Positions 18,900 through 27,252 of a stretch of DNA of 64,000 nt are shown piece after piece. Source of the stretch: Pseudomonas sp. NFIX28 (GTDB taxonomy: Bacteria > Pseudomonadota > Gammaproteobacteria > Pseudomonadales > Pseudomonadaceae); the NCBI RefSeq assembly GCF_900107395.1, contig NZ_FNPW01000017.1:1-64000 (forward strand), in the 5' to 3' direction. The translations under genes and the position numbers were made by a program. The notes beneath the pieces are model-generated. The model was not told the origin of the DNA and searched no databases. It saw nothing but the letters and a program-made list of their open reading frames with translations. The first letter of the stretch is position 1, and the number at the start of each line of letters is the position of its first letter.

Positions 18900-21287
18900 T
18901 CATTGCACCGGCACCGCTTTGATCCTCACCCTCGGCGCTGGCGCCGACACCGGCACCGCCCCCGGCACGCCCTGCTCCGCCGTCGGCAATTGCGGCGCCT
19001 GCATGTCCGGCATGGCCCAGCTGCGCTCCGGTTGCAGACCGCCCTGGGCGCGGCGCATGAAGTCGTAGCGGTTGAGAGTGATGCTGCGCCCCGCGGCGCT
19101 GTCGCGAATGATGTAGGGGCGCAGGAACACCATCAGGTTGGTCTTGGTGGTCGAGCGGCCTTCGCTGCGAAACAGCGCGCCGATCCCCGGGATGGTCGAC
19201 AGCCACGGCACCGCGTTGTTGCTCTGGCTATAGCCATCCTGCAGCAGGCCGCCCAGGACCATGATCTGCCCGTCGTCGAGCAGGATGCTGGTGTCGATCG
19301 CGCGCTTGTTGGTCACGGTGCCGGCCTCCACCGAGGCCCGCTGGTCGACGCTGCTGACCTCCTGGTAGATGTCGAGCTTGACCGTGCCGCCTTCGGAAAT
19401 CTGTGGCCGCACATTGAGCTTCAGGCCCACCTCTTCGCGCTGCACGGTCTGGAACGGGTTGTTGCTGGTGCCGCCACCGCCGGTGACGTAGCTACCGGTG
19501 ACGAAGGGAATGGTCTGACCGACGAAGATGCTCGCCGCCTCGTTGTCCAGGGTCAGCAGGTTGGGGGTCGACAGCACGTTGGTCCCGCCTTTGCTTCTCA
19601 GGGCCCGGGCCAGCACCTTGAGGTCGAGGACCTTGCCGATCCCGGGGATGTCCACGGTGCCGTTGACCAGGCCGATATTCAGGCCCGGCGGCAGCACGTC
19701 GAGGCTGGTCTTGCCGTTGAGGTTCAGGCCGCTGCCGCCCAGGTTGGCGCCGCCGATAACGCCGCTGCCACCCAGGTCGCCGGTCTGCCATTGCACGCCG
19801 AACTCGGCGGTATCGTCCTCGCCGACTTCGACGATCAGGCTTTCGATCACCACCTGGGCGCGGCGCTGGTCGAGCATGTCGATGACTTCGCGCAGGTTGC
19901 GGTACAGCGGCTCCGGCGCGGAAATCAGCAAGGTGTTGGTCGTGGCATCGGCCTGGATGGTCACGCCGCCAGCACTGAAGGCGGTGTTCTGGTCGGAGGT
20001 CTGGGTGCCGCCCTGGCTGCTGCTGGAACTGCCGCCCTGGGCATAACCGCTGCCGGAACTGCTGCCGCTGCTGAGGCTGGAGCTGCCACTGGTGGAACCG
20101 CTGCTACCGCTCTGGCCGCTGCTGGAACTGCTGCCCTGGCTCATGCCGCCCATGCTGCCGAGCATGGCCCGCGCGTTGTCGCCGCTGCCGCTGTCGCTTT
20201 CGCCGGTAAGCAGCCCGCGCAAGGCCTGGGCCAGTTTGCCGGCCTGGGCGTTGCGCAGGTACACCACGTGCAGGTTGCTCGGGTTGCTCTGGGCGTTGTC
20301 CAGCTTGTAGATCAGGTTGCGCGCCAGCTCGGTGCGCTCGGGGCTGCCGGTGCGGATGATGATCGAGTTGGAACGCGGGTCGCCGACCACGCTGACTTTC
20401 TGGGTCGCATCGGCGCCCTGGGTTTCCAGCAGCTCGGCGACCATGCCGGCGATGTCCACGGCGATGCCGTTCTGCACCGGCACCACGTCGGTGTCCAGGG
20501 CGCTGGGGATGTCGATGCCTTCGATGATCTGCGCCACCCGGGTGAGGTTCTCGGCATAGTCGGTGATGACGATGCTGTTGTTGCCCGGGTAGGCGTTGAT
20601 CGGGTTGTTCGGCGAAACGATCGGCCGCAGCACCGGGATCAGGTTCACCGCGTTTTCGTATTGCAGGCGGAAGGTGCGGGTCAGCATGCCGTTGGCCGAC
20701 GGCTTGCCGGCGTTATAGATCGGCCCGCCGAGCAATTTGGCGTCGGCCTCCGGCACCACCTGGGCCACGCCACCGACGTCCACCACGCTGAAACCCTGCA
20801 TGCGCAGGGCCGCCAGCAGCATGTCGTAGGCTTGGTGGGCCGGCACTTCGCCTTCGCTGACCAGGGTCAGGTTGCCCTTGACGCGCGGGTCCACCAGGAA
20901 CTGCTGGCCGGTGGAGCGCGCCAGGGCCCGGACCACCGCCTGGATATCGACGTCGACGAAATTCAGCCGCACCGGCTGGTCGCCCAGCGGGTTGCGCACC
21001 ACCGTGCCGCTGGCGGCAGGCGCCGCCGGGGCGCGTCCGGTACGGCTGATCGGATGCTGGAACCTGGGGCGCTGGCCCTGTTGCGCCTGGGCGCTCTCCC
21101 GCTCGGCCACCACGTCGCCGCCGCTGCGATTGGTCTCGGCCAGCGGCCGCCCCAACTCGCTGTCCACCAGCAACGGCGGCTGCTCCGCCGACGGCGTGTT
21201 GCTGCACGCCGCCAGCGCCAGGGCCAGCGGCCACAGCAACAGCAGCGCCCTGTGCGACGGGCATGCATAGAAACCTGAGCACTTCAT
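18900..21287 (-). CDS. hxcQ: type II secretin, self-piloting lipoprotein GspD family (HxcQ)
   Basis: A 795-aa outer-membrane secretin through which folded substrates leave the cell. The N-terminus is a lipoprotein signal with a LAAC lipobox (Cys28) followed by Ser at +2, which favours the outer membrane. P. aeruginosa HxcQ is known to be a lipidated secretin that needs no separate pilotin, and this sequence fits. N0-N3 domains (from about residue 100; VDVDIQAVVRALARSTG) are followed by the C-terminal secretin barrel (VPWLSTIPGIGALFRSEG). An unusual Ser/Gly-rich insert lies at about residues 374-433. The gene overlaps hxcZ by 4 nt. Confidence 0.94.
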   Translation of the reverse strand: MKCSGFYACPSHRALLLLWPLALALAACSNTPSAEQPPLLVDSELGRPLAETNRSGGDVVAERESAQAQQGQRPRFQHPISRTGRAPAAPAASGTVVRNPLGDQPVRLNFVDVDIQAVVRALARSTGQQFLVDPRVKGNLTLVSEGEVPAHQAYDMLLAALRMQGFSVVDVGGVAQVVPEADAKLLGGPIYNAGKPSANGMLTRTFRLQYENAVNLIPVLRPIVSPNNPINAYPGNNSIVITDYAENLTRVAQIIEGIDIPSALDTDVVPVQNGIAVDIAGMVAELLETQGADATQKVSVVGDPRSNSIIIRTGSPERTELARNLIYKLDNAQSNPSNLHVVYLRNAQAGKLAQALRGLLTGESDSGSGDNARAMLGSMGGMSQGSSSSSGQSGSSGSTSGSSSLSSGSSSGSGYAQGGSSSSSQGGTQTSDQNTAFSAGGVTIQADATTNTLLISAPEPLYRNLREVIDMLDQRRAQVVIESLIVEVGEDDTAEFGVQWQTGDLGGSGVIGGANLGGSGLNLNGKTSLDVLPPGLNIGLVNGTVDIPGIGKVLDLKVLARALRSKGGTNVLSTPNLLTLDNEAASIFVGQTIPFVTGSYVTGGGGTSNNPFQTVQREEVGLKLNVRPQISEGGTVKLDIYQEVSSVDQRASVEAGTVTNKRAIDTSILLDDGQIMVLGGLLQDGYSQSNNAVPWLSTIPGIGALFRSEGRSTTKTNLMVFLRPYIIRDSAAGRSITLNRYDFMRRAQGGLQPERSWAMPDMQAPQLPTAEQGVPGAVPVSAPAPRVRIKAVPVQ

Positions 21288-21865
21288 GAAGCTTCCTTAG
21301 CGCCAAGCGCCTGATCCATGCGAACGGTTCCGGACAGTTTGCCTGCCGTGCCATCGATATCGGCCGGCCCCGCGCGTTGCAGGCGGGCCTCCACCACTTC
21401 CAGGGAAAACTGCCGGGGGTTGCCCAGCAGCCAACCGACCACGGCGTCCGCCGGGGCCTCTTGAAAACTCAGGTGCCAGGCCTGGGCCTCGCCTTCGCCG
21501 GCCGCCTGCAGTTGATACAGCCCCTGCAGGCCGGCGGCATCCAGGGTCTGGCGCAAGGACTGCTCCAGGCTCTGCCCCGCCTCGCCGCCACGGGGCCCGC
21601 CGGCCTGGTGCAGCAGCATCTCCAGCGCCTCGGACTGCGAGCGCAGCCTGGGCGTCTCGGCCTGCCAGTAATCGATCTTGTTCAGCGCCGGCGCGATCAG
21701 CACCAGCCACACCAACAGGCCGCCCAGCACCGCCGCCGCGCCGGCCAGCAGGCGCTTTTCACGCAGGGCCAGGCCATTCCAGTACAGCCGCGCCTGGGCC
21801 GCCTGATGCTGCCAGCGCTGCCGGTAGTGGCTGCTGAGTCTGAGACTGCGGCTCAGCTTATTCAT
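21284..21865 (-). CDS. hxcZ: type II secretion protein GspM family (HxcZ)
   Basis: A 193-aa bitopic inner-membrane protein expected to pair with HxcY. It has a short basic cytoplasmic N-terminus, one membrane segment (LLAGAAAVLGGLLVWLVLIA, about residues 37-56) and a periplasmic ferredoxin-like domain. The ATG at 21865 is preferred over a GTG 15 nt upstream because GAGGA lies 8 nt before it. It overlaps the hxcY end by 8 nt and the hxcQ start by 4 nt. GspM proteins are poorly conserved, so the call rests partly on position. Confidence 0.85.
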   Translation of the reverse strand: MNKLSRSLRLSSHYRQRWQHQAAQARLYWNGLALREKRLLAGAAAVLGGLLVWLVLIAPALNKIDYWQAETPRLRSQSEALEMLLHQAGGPRGGEAGQSLEQSLRQTLDAAGLQGLYQLQAAGEGEAQAWHLSFQEAPADAVVGWLLGNPRQFSLEVVEARLQRAGPADIDGTAGKLSGTVRMDQALGAKEAS

Positions 21866-23078
21866 CTTCGTCTTCCTCACTGTCGTCGGCTTCCATCGGC
21901 ACCGCGCCGGACGTCGTGCCGGATGCCGCGCGCAGGGTCCAGCCGTGGTCGCCGGCGCTGGCCTGCAGCCCGGCCTGGCTCAACAGGCCCTGCCAGCCGC
22001 TGTCCGGCGCGGGCACCCGGGTGTCGCTGAGCAGGCTCAGTTGCAATTCGCCGTTCCGGTAGTCCAGTTGCTCGACCCCGCCGATCACGAAGGGCATGGC
22101 GTTGCCGGCTTGCTGCAGCAGGCTGTTGAAGCTGTATGGGTCTTCACCATTGGCACCGCTCTGGCGCGCCGCCAGTTGCTGGCGCGCCTGTTGCAGCGGG
22201 TTGAGGATCACCGGCAGCTCCGGGAAGACCTGTTGCACCCGCTGGCTCATCTGCGCCTTGAGCTGCTGGCCCTGGGCCGCCTGGCGCGCGGCGTAAAGGT
22301 TCAGGCCCAGGGTCCAGACCAGCAGCGCCGCCGTGCATAGCGCCGCGGCCCGGCCCCAGCCTTGTTGGCCAGCGGTGTTGCGCTGCACGCCGCCGTGCAG
22401 GCCCCAGTCAGGGGCTTGGCCAGTCCAGCGGCAGCTGTCCGGCAGTTGTTCCAAAGCCGCTGCCGGGGCCGCCTCGCCCACCCATTGCAGCCCGGCGCCG
22501 TTGGCCAGCAGGGCCTGCAAGGCATCGTCGGGCAAGGGCTGCACGCTGCCCTGTCGCGGGCCGTGGCGCAGCAGCAGGTGCTGTTCCAGCAGGCAGGCCG
22601 TCAACTGGCCCGCCGCCGGCACCGGCAAGGCATAGGGCGCCGGGTACAGGCCGCGCAGTTTCAGGCCGGCCTGCTCCAGCACCTGGCCGAGCCGCGCCAG
22701 TGCCTCGCGCGGCAGCCAGCTGATGTGCACCTGGCCGTCGCTGTCGCGCGGGCTGTGGGCCACATAGGTGTTTTCGCTCTGGCCGAGAATCAGCGCCTGG
22801 GCGGCACAGGCCACCGCCGCGCTGACCTTGGCCGGCGCCAGGGCCGGCAGTTCGATGCTTGCCAGCAGGCTGTCCTCGGGGTGCAGGAAACATTCCAGGG
22901 CCGGCGCCCTGGGCGACTGCCCCAGCTGCATCAGGCTGGCTTCGCCGGTTTCCTTGACCTGGTCCTCGTTGATCGGGCCGGTCTTGACGGCGGCCTGGCG
23001 CTCGAGCCGGGCAAAGCTCACCCGGCTGTCGGCCGTCAGCGTATGCAAGGGCGGCAGGCTGACACGCAAGCGGCTCAT
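21858..23078 (-). CDS. hxcY: type II secretion protein GspL family (HxcY)
   Basis: A 406-aa inner-membrane platform protein that recruits the ATPase HxcR through its actin-like cytoplasmic domain. One membrane segment lies near residues 240-262 (GRAAALCTAALLVWTLGLNL). A periplasmic domain follows, and the C-terminus is strikingly acidic (DDSEEDEDE). The start at 23078 is set by a 4-nt ATGA overlap with the hxcX stop. The open frame runs on upstream to 23279 but overlaps hxcX completely there. Confidence 0.88.
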   Translation of the reverse strand: MSRLRVSLPPLHTLTADSRVSFARLERQAAVKTGPINEDQVKETGEASLMQLGQSPRAPALECFLHPEDSLLASIELPALAPAKVSAAVACAAQALILGQSENTYVAHSPRDSDGQVHISWLPREALARLGQVLEQAGLKLRGLYPAPYALPVPAAGQLTACLLEQHLLLRHGPRQGSVQPLPDDALQALLANGAGLQWVGEAAPAAALEQLPDSCRWTGQAPDWGLHGGVQRNTAGQQGWGRAAALCTAALLVWTLGLNLYAARQAAQGQQLKAQMSQRVQQVFPELPVILNPLQQARQQLAARQSGANGEDPYSFNSLLQQAGNAMPFVIGGVEQLDYRNGELQLSLLSDTRVPAPDSGWQGLLSQAGLQASAGDHGWTLRAASGTTSGAVPMEADDSEEDEDE

Positions 23079-24058
23079 ACACCCACCCGCGACCAGATCA
23101 CCCGGGGCATGTTGTCTTCGCTGCGGTGCAGCAAGGCCAGCAGCCTGACCCGGCGTCGTTCGCCGCGGGCCTGGCCTTGCAGGCGGAACCATTCGCTGGT
23201 GATGCCGACCCGCACCGCATCCGCCGGCACGCTGGGCATGCGCAGGCGATTGATGAAGTCGCCCTGATTGATGAACCACTGGCCGCTGTCGCGTTCGGCG
23301 ATCAGCGCCTTGGCCCGTGGCAGCGCCAGCCCCGGCACGCTCGCGGCCAGCACTTCGGCGCTGGCGGTATTGCCGTTGAGCCAGGTGTTGGCCGGCAAGA
23401 TTGTGACGAAGGGCTCCAGGCGCGCCAGCAGTTGTTCATCGACGCCCTTCATCCCCAGCAGGTCGTCGAGGCTGCGCAGCATCGGCTGCTTGGCCGGCAG
23501 CGGTTTAGCCGCAGCCGCCGGCGAAGTGTCGCGACCGCTGTGGAAACCGCCATTGAGCGGCGCCGCCGAGCCTTGCGGGCTCAACTGCCGTGGGTAGGAC
23601 GCGATCACCCGCTGACTGATGCGCTGGCCCAGGGTCGCGCTGACCCCGAGCAGCTCGCACAGGCGCTGGAAATTCTCTATCTGCAACGGGTCGAGGCGGT
23701 CGTTGGCCAGCAGGTTACGCAGGTTGAACTTGCCCTGCTCGTCCTCCAGCCGGCCTTCGAACGGCCCCGTGCCCGGGCCCAGGGCCGCCAGTTGGATCGG
23801 CCGCGCCCAGGGCTGGTCGAGCCGGGTCAGCACGTCGCGCTGGCGATCCTCCCACAGGCGCTGGCGGCTGACATCCAGGCCACCCAGCAGCTGCCAGCTG
23901 CCCTGGACCCGCAGTTGCTCGCTTTCCAGGCCGCGGGTGAACAGGGTCTGGCGGGTCAGCATGCCGCCGGCGATCACCGCCACCACGGCGGCGATCAACA
24001 AGGCGCTGATAATGGCCATGCCACGCTGTTTCGCCACTGTCGGCGAACGGGCTGTCAT
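23075..24058 (-). CDS. hxcX: type II minor pseudopilin GspK family (HxcX)
   Basis: A 327-aa minor pseudopilin, expected at the tip of the pseudopilus with the H, I and J subunits. The prepilin leader ends KQRG, and mature M14 begins MAIISALLIAAVVAVIAGG. As in other GspK proteins, Glu at mature position 5 is missing. A large globular alpha domain follows (length normal for GspK). The start ATG is 8 nt after the hxcT stop codon, and the gene overlaps hxcY by 4 nt. Confidence 0.9.
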   Translation of the reverse strand: MTARSPTVAKQRGMAIISALLIAAVVAVIAGGMLTRQTLFTRGLESEQLRVQGSWQLLGGLDVSRQRLWEDRQRDVLTRLDQPWARPIQLAALGPGTGPFEGRLEDEQGKFNLRNLLANDRLDPLQIENFQRLCELLGVSATLGQRISQRVIASYPRQLSPQGSAAPLNGGFHSGRDTSPAAAAKPLPAKQPMLRSLDDLLGMKGVDEQLLARLEPFVTILPANTWLNGNTASAEVLAASVPGLALPRAKALIAERDSGQWFINQGDFINRLRMPSVPADAVRVGITSEWFRLQGQARGERRRVRLLALLHRSEDNMPRVIWSRVGV

Positions 24059-24066
24059 GGTGGCGC

Positions 24067-24534
24067 TTACAGCTGCCAGGAGCCGATATCGGCATTTACG
24101 CCGTCACCGTCTGGCTGGCCGTCGGCCCCCAGGGAGAACACATCCACTTCGCCGTTGGCCCCCGGGTTCAGGTAATGGTAAGGCCGGCCCCAGGGGTCGT
24201 TGGGCAGGCGTTCCAGGTAGGAGCGCCAGTTGCTGTTCTTGGCATCCGCCGGGCGCTCGACCAGCACTTTCAGGCCCTGGTTCATGTTCGGGTAGGTGCC
24301 GTGGTCGAGGCGATAGAGCTTGAGGGCCTGCATCAGCCCGCCGATGTCCTGCTTGGCGGCCGTGGCCCGGGCCTGGTCGGGACGGTCGAGCACCTTGGGC
24401 ACCACCATCGCCGCGAGGATCCCGAGAATGACCACCACCACCATGATCTCGATCAGGGTAAAACCGCCCTGGCCGCGCGGGCGGCGGGACGGGAGGTGGG
24501 ATTGGGGGTGTGACGTGAAGCGCACGACATCCAT
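24067..24534 (-). CDS. hxcT: type II major pseudopilin GspG family (HxcT)
   Basis: A 155-aa major pseudopilin that polymerises to push substrates through HxcQ. The prepilin leader is cut at G24/F25. The mature helix begins FTLIEIMVVVVILGILAAM with Glu at +5. The C-terminal calcium-binding loop region is recognisable (NDPWGRPYHYLNPG...EVDVFSLGADGQPDGDG). The ATG at 24534 has AAGGA 8 nt upstream. It is the first gene of the hxcT-X-Y-Z-Q run and diverges from hxcV across a 148-bp A/T-richer spacer. Confidence 0.95.
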   Translation of the reverse strand: MDVVRFTSHPQSHLPSRRPRGQGGFTLIEIMVVVVILGILAAMVVPKVLDRPDQARATAAKQDIGGLMQALKLYRLDHGTYPNMNQGLKVLVERPADAKNSNWRSYLERLPNDPWGRPYHYLNPGANGEVDVFSLGADGQPDGDGVNADIGSWQL

Positions 24535-24682
24535 CTCGACATTCCTTGGCTTGATTTCGATTCGTCGCGCAGTGTTGCAAGAAAATATGTCAGTGATATT
24601 GACGTTGCTCGGGAGCCTGCGTAGCCATTCGGTCAAATTTGCCGGCTAGGCTGCAAGCCTTTGATTACGCCACGAGGCAAGC

Positions 24683-25099
24683 ATGCCGCGGTCACCCCAG
24701 CCAGCATTCAAGCCAGCGTCGCGCACGCAACGGGGTTTCACCCTGATCGAGGTGCTGGTGGCGCTGGCGATCATTGCCGTGGCCATGTCGGCGGCGGTGC
24801 GCGTGGCCGGGCTGATGACCCAGAGCAACGGCCTGCTGCGGGACAAGTCCATCGCCCTGCTGGCCGCCCAGACGCGCCTGGCGGAGTTGCGCCTGGTAGG
24901 ACGCCTGCCGCCTGGCGCCAAGAACATCGAATGCGACCAGGGCCGGCTGAAACTGCGTTGCGAGCAAAACATCGGCCCCAGCACCGACCCACGGCTGGCC
25001 AAGGTCAGCGTGCTGGTCCTCGACCGCAGCCGCGAAGCCCCGCCCCTGGCCCGCCTCGACACCCTGATCGCCCGCACACCGAAAAACCCCAATCGGTAG
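24683..25099 (+). CDS. hxcV: type II minor pseudopilin GspI family (HxcV)
   Basis: A 138-aa minor pseudopilin. The prepilin leader is cut at G18/F19 (QRGFTLIEVLVALAIIAVAM), with Glu at mature +5. The C-terminal domain is short, as usual for GspI. It lies alone on the plus strand, divergent from hxcT and convergent with hxcP. This orientation is the same in the P. aeruginosa hxc cluster. The stop codon lies within the REP arm that starts at 25096. Confidence 0.92.
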   Translation: MPRSPQPAFKPASRTQRGFTLIEVLVALAIIAVAMSAAVRVAGLMTQSNGLLRDKSIALLAAQTRLAELRLVGRLPPGAKNIECDQGRLKLRCEQNIGPSTDPRLAKVSVLVLDRSREAPPLARLDTLIARTPKNPNR

Positions 25100-25174
25100 G
25101 AGCGAAGCTTGCTCGCGATGGCGGTGGTTCAGGAAGTCCGTGTTGCCTGGATCGCGAGCAAGCTTCGCTCCTAC
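25096..25174. repeat. REP-type inverted pair between hxcV and hxcP
   Basis: GTAGGAGCGAAGCTTGCTCG and its inverse CGAGCAAGCTTCGCTCCTAC, about 40 bp apart. The TAG stop of hxcV is part of the first arm. The pair ends 3 nt before the hxcP stop codon, so it is likely a shared 3' end for the two convergent genes. Confidence 0.85.
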
Positions 25175-25177
25175 GGG

Positions 25178-25609
25178 TTATTGCCTAGTCAGTACCGGCA
25201 GTGCCGGGCTTTGCGGCAGCTTGCTGACATCCAGCCGCGAGCGTTCCCCGCCGCGTTCGATCACCACCCCGTCGCCCTCGATGGCCACCAATTGCACGCC
25301 CTGGGCCAGCCGCTCGCCGACCAGGAAGCTGCGCGGCGGCGCGTCGTTGAGGCTGAGAATCGCCACTGCGCCACGGGGGCTGGCCAGCAGCCCGGTGACC
25401 TTGATGTCCAGCGCCAGCGGCTGGTTGGAAAACCACTGCTGCGCCGGGCTCTGGGCCTGCGCGGCCAAAGCTTGCGGCGGCGCCTGCGGGGTGCGCGACT
25501 CGGCGGGCGTCAGCAGCAGCGACGACCAGGTCGCCAGCCCGGCCACGATCGCCAGCAGTGCCAGGGCCTGTACCAGCTGCGAGGCAGAGAATCGATGGAC
25601 GAATGCCAT
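25178..25609 (-). CDS. hxcP: type II secretion GspC-like protein (HxcP)
   Basis: A 143-aa bitopic inner-membrane protein, the short GspC equivalent that links the inner platform to the secretin. It has one membrane segment near residues 13-33 (ALALLAIVAGLATWSSLLL), a Pro/Gln/Ala-rich linker, and a homology-region-like beta domain (LDIKVTGLLASPRGAVAILS, then GERLAQGVQLVAIEGDGVVI). No PDZ or coiled coil follows, consistent with HxcP. A strong AGGAGG lies upstream of the ATG. It is transcribed divergently from hxcU. Confidence 0.88.
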   Translation of the reverse strand: MAFVHRFSASQLVQALALLAIVAGLATWSSLLLTPAESRTPQAPPQALAAQAQSPAQQWFSNQPLALDIKVTGLLASPRGAVAILSLNDAPPRSFLVGERLAQGVQLVAIEGDGVVIERGGERSRLDVSKLPQSPALPVLTRQ

Positions 25610-25716
25610 GGCAAGGACCTCCTGTTTGTCCGTTTTCCAGATTAGCGCGCAATGGTCACGTTTTTATTTCACATTCAGCGCTCAGGATGAAAAGCGACGC
25701 ACAGGAGGCGCGCCCC

Positions 25717-26178
25717 ATGATTCCGTCCCGACAACAGGGCTTTACCCTGATCGAGCTGATGGTGGTGCTGGTGATCATCGGGATCGCCAGCGCCGCCATC
25801 AGCCTGAGCATCCGCCCCGACCCGCTGCAGGGCCTGCGCCAGGATGCCGAGCGCCTGGCGCAGTTGCTCCAGGTGGCACAGGCCGAGGCGCGTGTGGATG
25901 GCCGGCCCATCAGTTGGCGCGCCGATGCCAAGGGCTTCGCCTTCAGCCGGACCGGCGACGACGGCCGCAGCCTCGATCAGTTCAAGGATGACCCACAGCT
26001 GCGCCCGCGACCCTGGGAAAGCCCGTCGATCAAGGTGCGCATCGAGCCCGGCCCGCGGCTGGTGCTCAACGCCGAATGGATAGACGCGCCGCTGCAGGTG
26101 CAACTGTCCGACGGCCAGCACAGCCTCACGGTGCAACGCACCGCCACCGGCGTGGTGCGTGTGGTGGCGCTGCCATGA
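25717..26178 (+). CDS. hxcU: type II minor pseudopilin GspH family (HxcU)
   Basis: A 153-aa minor pseudopilin. The ATG at 25717 is chosen because AGGAGG lies 8 nt before it; an in-frame ATG 30 nt upstream lacks this. The short leader is cut at G8/F9 (RQQGFTLIELMVVLVIIGIA), with Glu at mature +5. A GspH-type globular domain follows. The stop overlaps the hxcW start (ATGA), so H and J subunits are co-translated. Confidence 0.92.
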   Translation: MIPSRQQGFTLIELMVVLVIIGIASAAISLSIRPDPLQGLRQDAERLAQLLQVAQAEARVDGRPISWRADAKGFAFSRTGDDGRSLDQFKDDPQLRPRPWESPSIKVRIEPGPRLVLNAEWIDAPLQVQLSDGQHSLTVQRTATGVVRVVALP

Positions 26179-26798
26179 AGGCCCGGATCGACCGGCGACA
26201 AGGCGGTTTCACCTTGATCGAGGTGATGGTGGCGATCCTGCTGATGGCCGTGGTCAGCGTGATCGCATGGCGTGGGCTGGACAGCGTCAGCCGGGCCGAC
26301 AGCCATCTGCAGGCCAGCAGCGAGCAGACCGAGGCGCTGCTGCGCACCCTGCATCAGCTGGAGCGGGACGTGGCGCTGCGGGCCAGCGTCGAGCTGCAGG
26401 AGCCGACGCTACCCGGGGGCGATGCGGCAGCCAGCGACGTGCCGCCGGCGCTGACCGTGCGCAGCGCCGACAACGGCACCTTCCGCCTCGATGTGATCCG
26501 CGCCGCGGCGACGCCCGGCGAGGGCTTGCAACGGGTGCGCTGGTGGCTCAAGGGCGACACCCTCTACCGCGCGGCGGCGCCGGCCCGCGATCGTTATCCG
26601 CTGCCCGCGCCGAAGAATGGCGTGGCGGTGCTGGAGCACGTCAGCGATTTGCAGCTGCGGGTCTGGGACCGGGACAAGGGCTGGCGCCAGCTCAGCGGCA
26701 ACCGCAAGGAAAATCCACCGGGCCTGGAGATCCGCCTGGTGCGACAGACACCCCAGGGCGAAGAACGTTATCGCCAAGTGCTGGGACCGTTGGAATGA
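26175..26798 (+). CDS. hxcW: type II minor pseudopilin GspJ family (HxcW)
   Basis: A 207-aa minor pseudopilin. The leader is cut at G11/F12 (RQGGFTLIEVMVAILLMAVV). A GspJ domain follows, with the usual WRGLDSVSRAD and LRVWDRDKGWRQL segments. The start at 26175 is set by the ATGA overlap with hxcU. It is the last plus-strand hxc gene. A 450-bp REP-rich gap separates it from the convergent vreR. Confidence 0.92.
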   Translation: MKARIDRRQGGFTLIEVMVAILLMAVVSVIAWRGLDSVSRADSHLQASSEQTEALLRTLHQLERDVALRASVELQEPTLPGGDAAASDVPPALTVRSADNGTFRLDVIRAAATPGEGLQRVRWWLKGDTLYRAAAPARDRYPLPAPKNGVAVLEHVSDLQLRVWDRDKGWRQLSGNRKENPPGLEIRLVRQTPQGEERYRQVLGPLE

Positions 26799-26824
26799 TT
26801 GCCGCGTCGAGCTGGACGCCGCAC

Positions 26825-26988
26825 CTGTAGCCGCTGCCGAGCGCAGCGAGGCTGCGAACGGCTGCGCAGCGGCCGCCAATCAGGCGACATGGTGTTTCAG
26901 GCAAATCCAATGCTCAGGTTTTGCGAGGACTTCGTCGGAATGCCGCCCACCTCGATCGCAGCCTCGCTATGCTCGGCAGCGGCTACAA
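26825..26988. repeat. REP-type inverted pair (GTAGCCGCTGCCGAGCG class)
   Basis: Arms CTGTAGCCGCTGCCGAGCGC and CTCGGCAGCGGCTACA enclose about 110 bp, including a CTCAGGTTTTGCGAGGACTT segment that also occurs near 15081. It begins 26 nt after the hxcW stop and probably shapes the 3' end of that transcript. Confidence 0.75.
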
Positions 26989-27021
26989 CTGCAACGCACG
27001 TTATGGGTCAACACCGATGCT

Positions 27022-27226
27022 GTAGGAGCGAGGCTTGCCCGCGATCCAGGCAGCGCGGTTTGCCTGCGCCGACGCTTTCGCGAACAAGCTTCGCTCCTAC
27101 GGAACCCGTGCTGGCGCGCTCGCCAGGGCATGTGCCAACACCGATGCTGTAGGAGCGAGGCTTGCCCGCGATCCAGGCGACGCGGTCTGCCCGCATCGAC
27201 GCTTTCGCGAGCAAGCTTCGCTCCTA
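27022..27226. repeat. tandem pair of REP hairpins, 127-bp period
   Basis: Two units (27022-27100 and 27149-27226), each with GTAGGAGCGAGGCTTGCCCG and the inverse arm CAAGCTTCGCTCCTAC. The preceding AACACCGATGCT is also duplicated, so the whole 127-bp block was copied. They lie between convergent hxcW and vreR. Confidence 0.85.
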
Positions 27227-27252
27227 CAGATCCAGGTGCCAGGTGCCAGGTT

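Noticed and set aside
17917..19206. A 429-codon minus-strand frame across the hxcQ-hxcR gap.
   Set aside because: It runs through the tandem REP units and into hxcQ. Its repeated peptide merely reflects the duplicated DNA.
24535..24682. TGTCAGTGATATTGACG-type sequence considered as a Pho box between hxcT and hxcV.
   Set aside because: The 11-nt phase fails on both strands. The region is certainly a divergent promoter, but the element could not be assigned.
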